Below, one piece after another: positions 13,788 to 26,450 of a DNA stretch of 64,000 nt (the first letter of the stretch is position 1; every line of letters begins with the position of its first letter). The stretch comes from Burhinus oedicnemus (lineage: Eukaryota > Chordata > Aves > Charadriiformes > Burhinidae): the NCBI GenBank assembly GCA_008921705.1, contig VFFE01007644.1, forward strand, positions 2,128,871 to 2,192,870, written 5' to 3'. Under the pieces are notes generated by a model that made no database searches, had not been told where the DNA came from, and saw nothing but the letters and a program-made list of their open reading frames with translations. The translations under genes and the position numbers were made by a program.

Positions 13788-16700
13788 CTGTATAATGGAA
13801 GAGCAGGATTTATGTGGTAAACCAGCTTCGCAAAAGTTGCCAACCACAGCAATGTGGAGAAAAAAAGCAGCCACTTAGCTATAGCTATCTAGACCTTGCC
13901 TAGTAGCGGCTCTTTCAGCAACTCACAGATGCAATTACCCATCTATTCACCATCATTGCAGGTGCGAGCGGAGCAATAGCGTGTCTATAAATGTGTGTGG
14001 GTGTGCAAATGCTTCATTCTGGTGATTTGTTAGCACAGTGAGTGAAGCTTTGTGTCCAATGAATGTGTAAATCAGGTGCTTATCTTACTTGAGTGAAAAC
14101 CCGTTCACTTTGCCTCCTTAGCCCACCCCTCTCAACAGACATTGGAAAAGACAGTAGTTAGTTCCACTCCCTGCCAAAGTAGCAGCTTCCATCTAAAATG
14201 TAATCCCACTTTCTTGTGCTGTCCTCAGGTTTCTAACAATGAAGAGAAATGAATCTGGAGGAATTAGTCGTGCTGAATGATATCTTAATCATACGCGTGA
14301 TGTGCGCTTATGTAGCATTAGAATAAGAGGTGTCACATCTTGTGTTGTCATTTCTGGGACAGAAAACTGGGACTGTTAGCTAGCTTTAAATCATTTCTGG
14401 CATTAACGAGATTCTGACCAGAGGCTCTCTTTCATGTTCAGGATATGCACTGCATTATTTTCTATTATATCACAATACATTGCAAAGGAACAGCTAAGTT
14501 ACCAAGACTAATCCTTTAAGTCTTTCTTTCTTCACAATGTCAGGCAAAATAAGACTATGTCATATTTCCGTAATCACTCTTGTATTATGAGAATATTATG
14601 ATCTATAACAACAACAAAATCCCTAAACTGCATGCATTCCCGTTGGCTCTGATATGCTTAGACTTGTCTCTTCCTGTCAGAAAAGGTATTTATAAGTCTG
14701 TGATTTCATTTCAACAGACACTATCAGGCTAAAAATCAGACTATTAACATAAAGCAAGAAAAAGAAGTTTTCTGGTGTTTAAAAATTAGTATTTCTGAAA
14801 AGACATGATGTAATACCCAAGGTTCTCCTCTTTCTTCAAGAAACTACTTAAAATGAAAGTAAATTTTGAAGATCTAGGGTATCTACTCCCGCTTTTTTTC
14901 CTACTTGGATATGTATATTTGGATTAATCTGTTCAAAAGTAGTTTTTGTTCTCAGACAACTTTACATCAGCTACCAAGATCTAAAAAAGAATTTTGCAAT
15001 GCTGGGATGGCAAATTGCAGGGGAAATTCTTGAGGGAGGGTGGGAGGAGAATTTGAATTAAAAACTAATTAATTAAACCCACCAGAAGTAGCCTTCTATT
15101 TCTTTAAATAGGATGAGAAAAAAAAAGAAAAAAGATCTATATATATAAAGGTGTGTACTCCTTCTGAGAGATCTGTCCTTTCGGATAGAGTGAAAACATC
15201 ATCCCATACATACCTATTCAAAAATGTAGGCTGTATTTCTCTGCTGATATTTTCGTGATGTCTAAGCTGCTAAGAGCATATTCAGGCACTTAACTCTTTT
15301 AAAATGACTTCATTAGAGCAGCCAAAAAAAGCATGATCTCAAAATGCGTAAGCTTTTGGCGGTGTGTTTTTTGTTTGGGTTGAGGGGGTAGGGGGTGTTG
15401 TTGGGCTTTTTTTGTTGTTGGGTTTTTTTAATAAGTTACTGCAAAATATGTCTAAAATGCTCAACAGGCAAAGAAATACAAGGAATAGAGAAATATTAAA
15501 TTCCAGGATGGGAAGTGGAATGAATCTTCTGCAGGTGCAAGACACAAGAGAGCTGGTTATATAAAACATCATCTCCCAAATAAGATAGATGAGTAATGCC
15601 CCAGGTCATAGCGCAGGGTTTTTTGAAGAGGTTGGTAGAACTGGTTGGTGGAACTAGAGACCTTTGATGTGTTAGAATAAAGCCTAAACACATCCTAGAA
15701 ATAGCGTTATGAGAGCAAGAGTGAGAAAAATACAAATGGAACAGCAAGTTACTGAAAACAGCTGCTTCTATTTTTTGCTCCCAGGTTCAGAAACAAGGGT
15801 TATTCGATCACTTTTCATCTCATGCCACCCACAATAACTTTGGAGCTGGCAACTTTCTGGAAAGGATATAGTTCATGAAAGACGATGCTGGTGACCCTAC
15901 TGAGGATTACCTCTAGGAAAAGCCTCAGTGTGAGGTTATTTTCTCCACGCAGGAGAGACGCTTTGAGTGCCCTAAGGGAAGAGTTTTCAGTCACGCTGAC
16001 ACTTCATTAGACAATCTTAAATCACAAGTCATAAATGAGATTTTTGACAGTTTGAGATCAAATTGAGGACTGAAAATGCTGAAACTATAGGAAAGCAGGC
16101 TTTGTTGGCTTCTCTGTTGTTACAGTAGTAACACCCATTCTATTTCCAGAAGAATAATTTGGGAGAAAGGCATCTGGAACAGGGAGTTCCTGCATTTGCT
16201 AAGGCTGAAGAAAAGTGCTAGCTAACAGAATGAACTCAGACTAGATGGCAGAAAAGTGAAAAAAATTTAGAGAAAAAAGACTGAAAAGTAAAAAATAGTT
16301 GCAACAAGCTCTAGTCTTTCACAAGAGAACACGAAAATGTAGGAAAGCACCAACTCAGCGAGATAGGAAGAATGCCAGTTTTCTGGATCAGCCTGTGTTG
16401 TCTTCAAAGATACTTTCTTGGACTAAAGAAGACAGATACAAGATACATTTCTGTTAGAGTTAGGGCCCTTCTTAAAACATTTTCATTCACGCACAATATT
16501 CCAGATTTTTGAAGGATGCTTCTTTGCAGTTTTACTTGTTAAAATGATCTCTTTTACTTGGCTTCCTTTCAGTTTATTCTTCTGGTTGAATTACAGCAGA
16601 AAATGTACACCATAACACCAAGAAGTCTATTTGCTATCTATCTTGACAGCCGTTGTTCACATACCCTATGTTTGCCTTAAGAAAATACGCATCTGATCAT

Positions 16701-18570
16701 GTCATCTGTTAAGTTAACCACTACTGCGAGGGTTCAAGTAAAATAGCCTCGGGCAATGGCTGATATTTGCTCCTATTCCAGATCTAGCGGAGTCATGGGT
16801 TTAGTGAGCATGTAATCTTTTTGTATCGTGCCATTCACTTCTGAATTAGTATCAGGAGTTTACAGTAAAATAGCATGTTTTTCAGGAGCTCTGTCATGTT
16901 CCTAAATGTAGGGGATTCCCAGGTGACAGTAAGTTCACTTCTGTTCCTCACTTGCAGAAGAAGTGTTACAGGTTGCCAGGTGCTCTAGAGTTAAGTATCT
17001 CATATATGAAATCCGGTGTGATATATGTAGTTTATCTCAGTTCTGATTTTTCCATTAAGTTTCTTGAGTTAAATAAGAAACTAGGCATTAAAACTCATGG
17101 TGAACAAGTGGAGAATTTGTATGAGTGAAAGACTAGGGTCCATTTTCTTTTTTCTAGAGCTTTCTCTGCATAATTAGTATTCTGAGTGCTTATTCTCTGC
17201 TTCTAGGCATTGTAACATAGAGCAAAGTCAAACAAGCAACTGTTACAGAAGTAAACATTTTAGCTGAAGTTAAGCTGAACTGCTGTATCTGAAAATAAAA
17301 TGCTTTTCTCCTTGAAACCTCTTCAATCCCAAAAAGCTGCTACCCAGTCTGCATAGCTGCTATAATTAAAAAATTTTTTAAAAATCAATTTTTTCTTCTA
17401 TCATAAATGCAGAGCTTACAAAATTATAGAAGCCCCATCTGCAAGGCATAAACTTCAGAGAAACCCAATCACCTCAGTGTTACATACGCTATCATGCATC
17501 GTGAGCCACCCAAAAGGGGCTGAGGATTTAGGTAGCTGGAGAGAAGGCAAGCGTACAGAGCCCAGTGTGTCAAACAGTCTCAACAGCTGGGATTTCCAAG
17601 GTCTGCCAGTGAAAGTCTGTACTTTTCTCCCTTTTTCTGCAGTAGTTCATGAAATCCCTCCTTGCTCTGAGCCGTCATTAGAGGTGACTGGCACACTGTT
17701 GAGCGAGTGTGTTTTTCACCTGTACTGTCATTTTCTCTCTGCTGCTGAAACAATTTGGGATAGTCAAGATTTAAGTTCTTGATCCACCCGTCTCGCTCTT
17801 CCACGCTCATTCAAAATGCAGGGAACAAGCGCTTGCAATGCTTACAGTAATTCAGTGATCCCTCGAGTGGATGTTCAGCAGTGGCCATTATATAGCTGAC
17901 CATAACGTGTGCTGGTTGAGAAGAAATCTTTGAACTAGTTCCTTTCTCCGATCCCTCTCCACAGCTTTCAAGTGCAGCTGAAAGAATGTTGTGACACTAA
18001 ATATCGCATGGGAAACTTTCCAGGCCCCAGTCCTAAACTTGCTGTCATCTTCCCCAGCTCTGCCCATCATACATAACTGAAAGCATTTTAACTCTGGAGG
18101 TTGAGGTGTCCTGGCTTAGATAGGGACTTCTTGCAAAGCAATCTCATCACCTCTTACATGGCAAGACCTGGAAATAGGGAAGAGCGTATAATTCTTTTGT
18201 AGAATAGTAGCTAACCTTTCTGTTGAGAATGTTTACTCTAGCTAAATATTCCACACAGATTCATATCATTCATGATGAAAGAATTACAGAGTACTTGCAG
18301 CAGCCAAGAAATCTCTTGGAGACTGATTTCTACTAATGGTTTGTCTGAGTTCCCCCAAGCAAGCAGGGCTGGTTCTAGATGCTGAGCAAACCTGCCCAAA
18401 GCATCAACACTTGAGTATGTTATCTGAAGTCAGACACAGAAGACTGACCCTGAATATTTCAGTGTTCACAGGAGTTCATTCAGCCGCCCTTTGCTTTGCT
18501 TCCAGCCTGTCTCAAGCACCAAGGCTAGGCAAGTACGCTCTGCCTAAATAGCCCCGTCTGCTGCCCCTGT
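13788..18570. other. Noncoding stretch with a G/T-rich quadruplex motif
   Basis: Intron-like AT-rich DNA. There is a G/T-rich segment at 15361-15432 with a canonical quadruplex pattern (listed separately). The region 17477-17810 is open in both directions for 75-100 codons but has no start or splice context that I would trust. No gene was recognised. Confidence 0.5.
15377..15405 (+). other. G-quadruplex-forming motif in G/T-rich tract
   Basis: Four guanine runs (15377-15379, 15384-15388, 15391-15395, 15403-15405) are separated by loops of 4, 2 and 7 bases, fitting the standard G3+N1-7 rule. It lies in a longer G/T-rich tract with T homopolymers, so it may simply be low-complexity sequence. 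Confidence 0.55.
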
Positions 18571-18622
18571 CAAGGACACTGTCCTAGACTGGATGGACCG
18601 CAGTTCTGACCCAGTAGGGCAC
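18571..18622 (+). mobile_element. CR1: Ancient sauropsid CR1/LINE 3'-end fragment
   Basis: The string GACTGGATGGACC, followed by TTCTGACCCAGTAGGGCAC, matches the widespread sauropsid repeat terminus of the form GGCTAGATGGACC...GGTCTGACCCAGTATGGC, which is abundant in turtles and crocodilians as a CR1 3' end. About 50 bp are left. In a bird this would be an old insertion, predating the younger CR1 copies elsewhere in the window. Confidence 0.6.
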
Positions 18623-18899
18623 CAAACCTCGGTGCAGGCTGTTTAGTTAAGAGGTGAGATGCAGACTTCTGTGAGCAACTGAATGAAATGTGAGAGATTC
18701 ACAACAGATCAAGATGGGCAAGGCATAGGGAAGACCGCATGGCCCGAGGGTTGTAGCAGCCCTCAAAAACGGTTGAAGGCTTCGCTCGCTGGTTTGCTGT
18801 AATGCAGTGATCTATGTCCAGTTGCTGGTTGTGCAGCAACAGAACCATCTGAGGATGTTAAAAAAAAAATTAGAATAAGGAAGTTAACACCTGAACTGT

Positions 18900-19090
18900 C
18901 TCCATTATACGCGACAATCAAAGTGCTTTATGCATAAGGACATGGCTTTCTTTAGTTATAATCACAGGCCCGCATGCATGAACCATGTGTGATTACAGGA
19001 TATTACTGTACTGCAGAGAGCAAGATAAGATACCTTTTGATTAAGATCATCTTACTGAAATATTTATGCAGACTCAAGCATGAAGCTATT
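18900..19090. promoter_or_regulatory. Possible conserved noncoding element
   Basis: The block has dense, non-repetitive transcription-factor-like words: CTTTATGCATAAGG (near-palindromic), TTAGTTATAATCACAGG, GCATGCATGAACC, TGTGATTACAGGATATTA (Otx/Pitx-like GGATTA core reversed), and AGATAAGATACC (GATA-like). It contains no repeat or open frame. This is a motif-density judgement, not a measured conservation result. Confidence 0.25.
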
Positions 19091-19577
19091 GACCTGCATC
19101 AAGTGGTTATATGATGTGCTCTCTAGGGCATGTATAAATTGTATATACCTTAGACCAGAACTCAACTTGAATTTCGAACAAAAGCATGGGATTTAATGGG
19201 CACAAAGAATCCGTTGTATTAGCATACAAACTCTAGCTACTTTTAGAAGCAAAATGAAGGTATCGTATTTAGCTTTACTGACTCTTCCGTACTGATAGAT
19301 ATGACCTGCTTAGAGAAGCCAGGGTAATTAATTCTACGTATTAAATTTTAAAAATACAAAGCCAAAGATTTGGTTAAAAAATGCCATAATGTTATAAATA
19401 AGAGTTCCAAAACTAAAGACTGTGCAAGATTAATACTGTTACTTAACTACTCACTAAAACACACAGTTAAGTTTCCAGATAAACACAACTCCAAGCATTA
19501 TATAACTCATTACATTTCAGTGTGGTGCAAACGTTAATCGACTGACTAATCTGAAACCAACTTCATTCATAGCTAAA

Positions 19578-19711
19578 GTGTGAAGTTATTATTTGAGAGA
19601 CATATGAGTTTATCTTATTTGCACAGAGAAGGAACTAATTGTGCGCACAAATTATTATGTGTGCAAATTAAGTCTGAGTACTTGTACTTAATTATGCGAT
19701 CAAATTTGGAG
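19578..19711. promoter_or_regulatory. Possible conserved noncoding element with palindromic core
   Basis: The segment has repeated TAATT cores, a 12-bp perfect palindrome TTGTGCGCACAA (19639-19650), and a second related word, GTGTGCAAATTA, about 20 bp later, followed by CTTAATTATGCGATCAAATT. The spacing of related half-sites suggests an ordered binding platform. It has no coding potential. Confidence 0.25.
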
Positions 19712-20564
19712 TTTACCTTTGTTCTAAAATAAAGCCTGTAACATTAAAGAGAGAAAGATAAGACAGGGTTTCAGTACTCCGTAGACTAGCTGATTGACTG
19801 AACCATTTCCATTCTGTTCAAGCCCATTCTGCCTAGCTTAGGAGAGGGGTGCTTGTTTACTGATCTCTTTTTTTTCTTTTTTTCTTTGAATTCTGTCCTT
19901 ACTGAAACTGGTGCACATACACCTCCCCAAAGCTGGGCAGGAAAGTGTAGACAAATACATATTTTCTGATTTAACTTTTCTCTGTCAAGTTCCCAACTAC
20001 CTCTACTTCATATCAAAAAAGGTCATTAGAAGGTAAATTAATCGCAAAGAGGAAGGAGAAGTACTAAAAGGTAATTAGAAATCCCTGTCCATCTTTCATC
20101 AAAAAGCCCATGGCTTCCCTTTTTTTTCCTGTAAGGTGAAACAATATTCAGCACAAAGACTGAATCTCTGAAGACTTTTCACAAATAAAAATTCTTGCCC
20201 TAAATCTCCAAGTGAGAGACCAGACTCGCCTGTGATTTTAAATAAACTGTCCCAGTGTAACATTATGCGAAAAGCAGAGTCACAGAATTTTTTTTTCCTT
20301 AATTCACCAAATTTCCTAGATGTACTTGCCTAAAGTGTTTTCTCCATTATTAGTAATATCAAGCACTGGAAGCCATAGAACAAGAAACTGCAGCTACACT
20401 TAAATCAATCGATCAATCAAAGTTCTCTAACCTTACAATGAGAACAGATTTCCTTTTCCATACAAAATATTTTTTCTTCTCCCTTCCAGTTTTTTCCATG
20501 AGTTGACTAGCAGACTCTGAAACAGCAGGTATCAAACAGCAGTACTGCTGGGTGCGATTTCTGT

Positions 20565-20692
20565 GGTTAACATACAGGACTGCGCGTTACAAAATCCGGA
20601 GTTAATTTCCAGTTCTGCCACTGGCTTCCTACAGAAACTCAGAGAAGGCAATTAATTACACCTCAATTCCCCATATGTAAAATATAAGAAAG
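20565..20692 (+). mobile_element. MIR: MIR-like ancient tRNA-derived SINE
   Basis: The order and wording follow the MIR core and 3' part. A GTTAA start is followed by CAGTTCTGCCACT, then a CTCAGAGAAGGCAATTAATTACACCTCAATTCCCCAT segment split by small deletions, then ATGTAAAAT. The counterparts in MIR are the GGCTCTGCCACTTACT box, the CAAGTTACTTAACCTCT box, and the CCTCAGTTTCCTCATCTGTAAAAT box. Deletions and point changes indicate an insertion of amniote age. Confidence 0.6.
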
Positions 20693-22313
20693 ACTTGGGT
20701 TTTTTCAGTGTTTTCTGTCTTTTTCAAATTAGCTTGCAAACTACTGAAAGTGGGAACAGTTCCGCTTTATATGCTGCACAGCAGCTGGCACAATCATGCA
20801 TTATTTCAGATATAGCCCATAGGTATTTCTCAGAGTAGACATCTGTGTTTGGAGAATCTGAGCCTGAATCTTCTTTGTAATCTGTGATAGTTCTTTTATG
20901 ATGCATGAAAACATCTGAAGAGTTAAGAAGGAGAAACATAAATGCCCTTTGTAGAGAGTATACAAGAGACCTGTAACACTTCTCTGTGTGATGTATGAGA
21001 TACAACTCCGAAAAAGCCCTTTTTCACTCATACAGCTTCCTTTGATGGCTGTATACTTCAGACCTAAACATTTCTTCAGTAAGATGCAAATACATTCCTT
21101 AGATAGCAATATTAAAAAAAAAAATAAAATAAAATCAATCCTGCCTTGTTTGCACAGTGTGCAATGTCATCCCTGCTGCTTTTAATGCCAGAGTATAGTT
21201 GCTGCAACCAAACGTCTGACGAAAGAACTTGTGTGCACATAACTAAGTTCCTTCTGGCGCATGAGAAAGCATTCCCAGGAACTAGGGGAGATACAATATT
21301 GAAGACATTCTAGAACTAATAAGTTAATTCTGAATCAACAAGGGATAATAGAAACTGTGAGATCAGATACCTAGTGAAAAAGCTTTTCGCTGACATGTGA
21401 TGGACTACCTGCTCTTAACTCTGACACTCAAGTTTAGACCCAATCCTTCATGTATCCCAAGGGCTTTGCTAGTAGCGCTGAGAATCAGAGAACCAACAGG
21501 CATCTGGAATATGAGAGCAGCAGTGCATTGGGTCTCCGTAATGTGGGAGCAGAGAGCACGTTTGCACTGTGTGACGGTCCCTTAGGCTTCTGCATTTCAA
21601 AGTGAGATTCTGTCCAATCTTTCTGCTCAGAAGACAATGATTGTAAACCTAGGAGGAAAACAGGACCCTCAGTTACTACTCAAAGATGCAGAAATAACTA
21701 TAGAGGCAAAAAAAGTTCATAAAGCGGCACCAGGTATTTCTGATATGATGACCTCACTCTCATAAATCCAGTCTAGGTTATGATGGTATATAATCAGTAT
21801 TTCCACTTCTTGGATAAGGAGGTTTAAATGGTTTAAGTGTCTTTTCAGCAACGTTCAAACTACCTGCCAACTTGGGATTTAGGAGAAAAGAGAGCTTTAA
21901 AATGCTTCCCCTCCCCCCTTAAAGGTCTCTATTTCATTTACAGAACTCTAATATTTGGCTAAATACAAGTCTCCAAACACTGGGAACAGTCAAACCTTGG
22001 AAAAGCCTAAAAACAACCTTCAACATGAATAGCTTCCTTATTAACTGATCTCATTTAACTGCTGCAAAAGTAGCATTAAAACATAACTTCACCAAGCTCT
22101 CTCTTGAATCCCAAAAACTAAACTAAGTAGTTAGTTTCAGTAAGTAAAATACCCAGGCAACCAGCTTAAAGCAGTTTGTGTTAAGCGTGCATCGTGTTGA
22201 GTAATGTGCAACATAATGATACCACACCGTTGTCACAAATCTAAGTATCTGCAGTACCAAAATTAGGCATACGCAGCAACAGAATCTACACCTCCTAAGT
22301 CCCACCTATGCAG

Positions 22314-22394
22314 CTTGCCCAAGGGCACTGTCCCCGTTCCCTCCAGGCTCTCCCCTCCAGGGTAATGCCGGAGCAGAGCTGCCGTGCCCAAGAG
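22314..22394 (+). CDS. Candidate 81-nt exon, plus strand
   Basis: A pyrimidine-rich run ending in CCCACCTATGCAG precedes 22314, and the near-perfect donor AAGAG/GTGAGT follows 22394. The interval is exactly 27 codons and open in the frame beginning LAQGHCPRSL and ending CRAQE, so it could be skipped or included without changing frame, as symmetric cassette exons are. It is locally richer in GC than its surroundings. The peptide is unrecognised, and there is no other evidence of transcription. Confidence 0.22.
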
Positions 22395-25300
22395 GTGAGT
22401 CCCGCACCAGGGAGGAGGGCTGCTGGGGTAGGAGGAGATTACTGCAGGACAGAGGAAAAAAAAAAGGGGAATTCTGTGCTTCCAGTAAAGTTTCTTTGCA
22501 TCACAGGGACTTGGGGTCCAGTTAGATCAGACCCGCAAGGGATTGGGGATTTGATGAGAAAGAAAAAGACCTTCCCAAACGCACAAGGGCCCATTTGTTA
22601 AAGGATAAGTAGCATTGCAGTACTTGGTAATACGGCGATGGTATTTCTGGTGCTGTGTGATAAAAAACTCTAACTGTACCTTCCCACAAATAACAAATGT
22701 TTTGGGGAGCCTTATAGGGCTGAAATTTGGATTTCACTGTAAAAGGAAACGGGATATTAAGTTGGAACATAAATTAATATGCTGCATGTTTCTAGTCTCT
22801 ACTGAGTATTCCTGCGTATACTCCCCATGGTATCACACGAGGAACTAAATACGTATGGAACAGTAAGTTTCTGCTGGGAGCCCTTTGGTTGGATTAGAAC
22901 AGAAACATTCTGACTTTGAGTGAGAGAACTTAAAATATCACAAAGCTTCATATATATGAAAAATAGGGTTAAGTCATAAACTGCAGCAAAAGCACTGACT
23001 AGCTTATTTAATTTTGGTCATAAAATAAGTGTTCAGAAAGGATGTGGGAGACCTGATACATGTCTTGTTTCAGAAGAAATACGATGCAGGGAGAACAAAC
23101 TCTGTTAACAGAACAGAATTGTTGATAGAGGAAAATGAAATGGAAACCAAAATCTTTCTGGTGAAAAAACCCCCGTGTAATAGGTGGCCTGACTCAAGTG
23201 TTAGTACCAAATCTGAAAATTTATGCAACAACTGAAGACATCACAGATAAGCCTGCAAGTCCCTGATTTAAGTTGCAGTGATCTAAATGACTGGAAAAGG
23301 ATGAGAGCACCGGCCAGCTGACAGGCAGGGCATCAACAGCATCTTTTTCTGTCCTGGCACTCACTCTGCTATCAATTTCCCTGCGTCTTAAGCACATGCT
23401 TTAAGGTACGCACACGGTTACAAGATTTTCTGAATTATGGGCCTGGAATGAATAATTTGCAGCAAAAATGACTAGAGCAGATTCAGAAAGCTGGCAGCAA
23501 TCTATCTGCACGCCAGTCACACCCCTCTTTCTCTTTGCCTTCCCTTTGTTCCTTACAAACATCTGCAGCCCAAACCTGCTATACTTTACTTTTAATACGC
23601 TTTTGAGTTTTCAAACCTCCCCTGCCAGTAGCTTCCAACATCATGCAGTTTACCAGCGCAGCATCGGGATGGCTAAGGAGGAAAAGCATAGCTTGCCAAT
23701 TGCTAACAAGCCCCCTAACACTATGCACGAGGCTCAAGCTGAGCACGCTTGCTGAAGGAACAAATATGTCAGCAACAAGTGTTAATTAAAATCTTTAGCA
23801 GCATAAATCAACCCTAAAAAGTTAGGAGAAATCAATGGTAGGCATATGACGGGAGTGGCACAGTCTGTTCAGGCTAGGTTACAACTTTAAAAAAGAAGAG
23901 AAGAAAAAAAAAAAAGCCCTAGTATAGAGTATTCTATACTTGATGTTTTATCACGTTATGACTTTCCCTAGTCACCACTTCGAAGGCTGATGTCCCTGCC
24001 CTGCCTGTGAGCTGGGTTACAGGTCATCCTTCAGCCCAAGGACAGGCAATGTAAAAGGAGCATAACGCTTCAATTCCCTTCGTAGCATCCTAGAAGAATA
24101 CTTACAAGAATGTTTCCTGCTACAAAACTTTTGAATTATGACAACTAGAAACAGTGATGAAGGACCTTGAAGTTTTATGCAGTTGTTCTCTCCTTGAGTT
24201 AATTCAGTGCACAGTGCTGCTGATTACACATGGTATCGATTGAAATAAAAAGGGAATTAGTGTCTGGCAGCGACATAGTTGGACATCTCTGGAACAGCTA
24301 TTCTGAAGTAGCTTTAACTTGTCAGATCTTGAAGCACATCGAAGAGTGTAAAGGCTGAGGAGCCCCCTTCATCAGTCTTCTTCAGTGAGAAAGCTAAGAA
24401 ATTATGCTAATACTGCTTGCGCTACAACAGCTCCTTGCCTTGGTATCGGAGGAGACCACACTAGAGGAGAAGGAAGACATGGTGGACCACTGGCAAGGTC
24501 CACTGAAGAACGCAGTAGTGCCAGTCCTGAAAAAGCATGCTTTAATTGCATGGTGCCAGGGAGGAAAAGTAGCAGCATAGAGAGCAAAACGGGATGGCAG
24601 CAGTGCATACTTATACAAATTAAAATGGATTATCACAAAATTGAGGGGGGTGTGACATTTTCACACATTGTCATGGTTGTCTATATCTCCTCAAGTAATA
24701 CAGAGTTTTGACATGACGTGCGCTTCTTCAGTCTGTGGAGCCCCATCTTTCATGGCTACAAATCAAATGAGATTGTCAATCTTTTCTACGCCCTGTGACT
24801 GCTGGAAGGGTATAATGAGAGCAGTATTTTGGTTTCCTGCAACTGCCTCTCAAATAGATGGTGATAGTGAAATCTGTTCTAAATTTCATATCCCTGCCCC
24901 CTTTAGACTCTCCTTTCTCTCTGGATCCTTACCTGGAAAGATGGAGGAGAGGAAAGAGGAGGGGGAAAGGAAAAAACTGTGATCTCTGGAACTAATAAAA
25001 TCCCTCTTTGCATTATGTTTTCTTAAGTGATTGCCGTCTAAATCAACTTCCATCACCTTTTAATTTTTTTAATTAGAATTTAACTAGTATTTTATCATTT
25101 TTAAACTTTCTTAACTGCCTCAGAAAAATCCCCTTCATGTTATGGCGGGATGTGGTATTTTCTAGAGTAGTCTTTCAGCTCAGAGCTAACCCCAGATCTA
25201 CAATCAAGTAAGTTGGGACTTTATACACAAAATTTGATACAACTGGATATTCTAGCCTTCTCGCAAACTCAGTGGAAACAGTGGGACTTTGAACAGCCAT

Positions 25301-26357
25301 CTTAATGGCAGCAGGGAAGGATGCTACTGGTTTTAGAACTCTTTCCTATAGGGATTTCCAAATGAAAGTTGTGTCAGTTGTGATTGTTCTCCTGTGAACC
25401 TGGCATTAAGTCATGGCACAATAAAAAAACAAAACTCACTTTCTTAATGACGGCACAGTCTAGAGACAGTCTGTAGTTAAGCAAGGCATAAGTATTTTGA
25501 TGTGTTTCTCAAATTTAGGACATATTCCTTTTTAAGGCTTGCTCACTCAGTGTGACAGCGTGCTTAAATAAAGATGGAAATATGAAGGCCAGTGTTCGCT
25601 GTACTATACTAATTCTCATAAAATACTGCTCAGTGGCCATAAAATAGTTCACTTAAATCACAGGCTGAAAGGAGAAATTAACTGATTCAATTAAAACCAG
25701 GAAACATTCATTCCTTCTTATCTTCTGTATACTATTTCCAGTATTCCCTACACTACGAATAGGAACTACACGCACCATTTAAATGCTGGAGGAAATTAGC
25801 TGTTTGTCAGTAGAGCCTACACAGATAACTGAACTCCATATTTTCTTCTCAGACCATGACTGTGACATCTTAATTGTCACTGTGAGGAGCTGCTGTTTAA
25901 TTAAAGCTGTATGTGAAGAATCAAAATCAGTGAATTTGTATCTCTGTTTTAAAATAAATAGCTATTAACTGCCTCTAGTCTAGTTTACTGAATACCTCGT
26001 TTATCTTATTTACTACAGGAACATTTAATAAGACCATAGTGGCATGTGTTAATTTTTAAAGTTTTTTACATGTGATAAAATTCACTGTAGTCTGTGAAGA
26101 TTACATCTGTTCTAGTAAATCAGGGTTATAAAATAGCTTTTCATTTCTACAGTGAATGCTTTGTGAAGAAGAGCACGCTAGATAAGAAGCTTTATCGTGA
26201 AGCCCTGATTGTTCAAGGCTTGGAGTAATTGCAGCTTCTGCTGGCATCAGTCAGGATTGTGAGTGTCCAGAACTTCTCAAAAATCTAAGGCTATTTGAAC
26301 CAGCCAGTTACTTAGTTATTTCCTGCTCTTGCTGGAAGAGGAGGGAGTTCCCTTTAA

Positions 26358-26450
26358 AAGAAACAAAAACAAAACAAAACAAAAAAAGCCCAAACAAACC
26401 AAAAAGCAAAACCAAAAACCCCACAAACAAACCAAAAACCCCAAACCAAA
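26358..26450 (+). repeat. A/C-rich low-complexity tract (CAAAA/CCAAA)n
   Basis: Imperfect runs of CAAAA, CAAAC and CCAAAAA give an A/C-rich strand without G for long stretches. It produces spurious open frames on both strands (Lys/Gln/Asn-rich on the plus strand, Phe/Leu/Gly-rich on the minus). It is a microsatellite-like tract or a decayed poly-A tail; I saw no retroelement next to it. Confidence 0.75.

Noticed and set aside
18916..18930. CAAAGTGCTT, resembling the miR-17 family seed region
   Set aside because: Ten bases only, followed by unrelated sequence and no extended stem.
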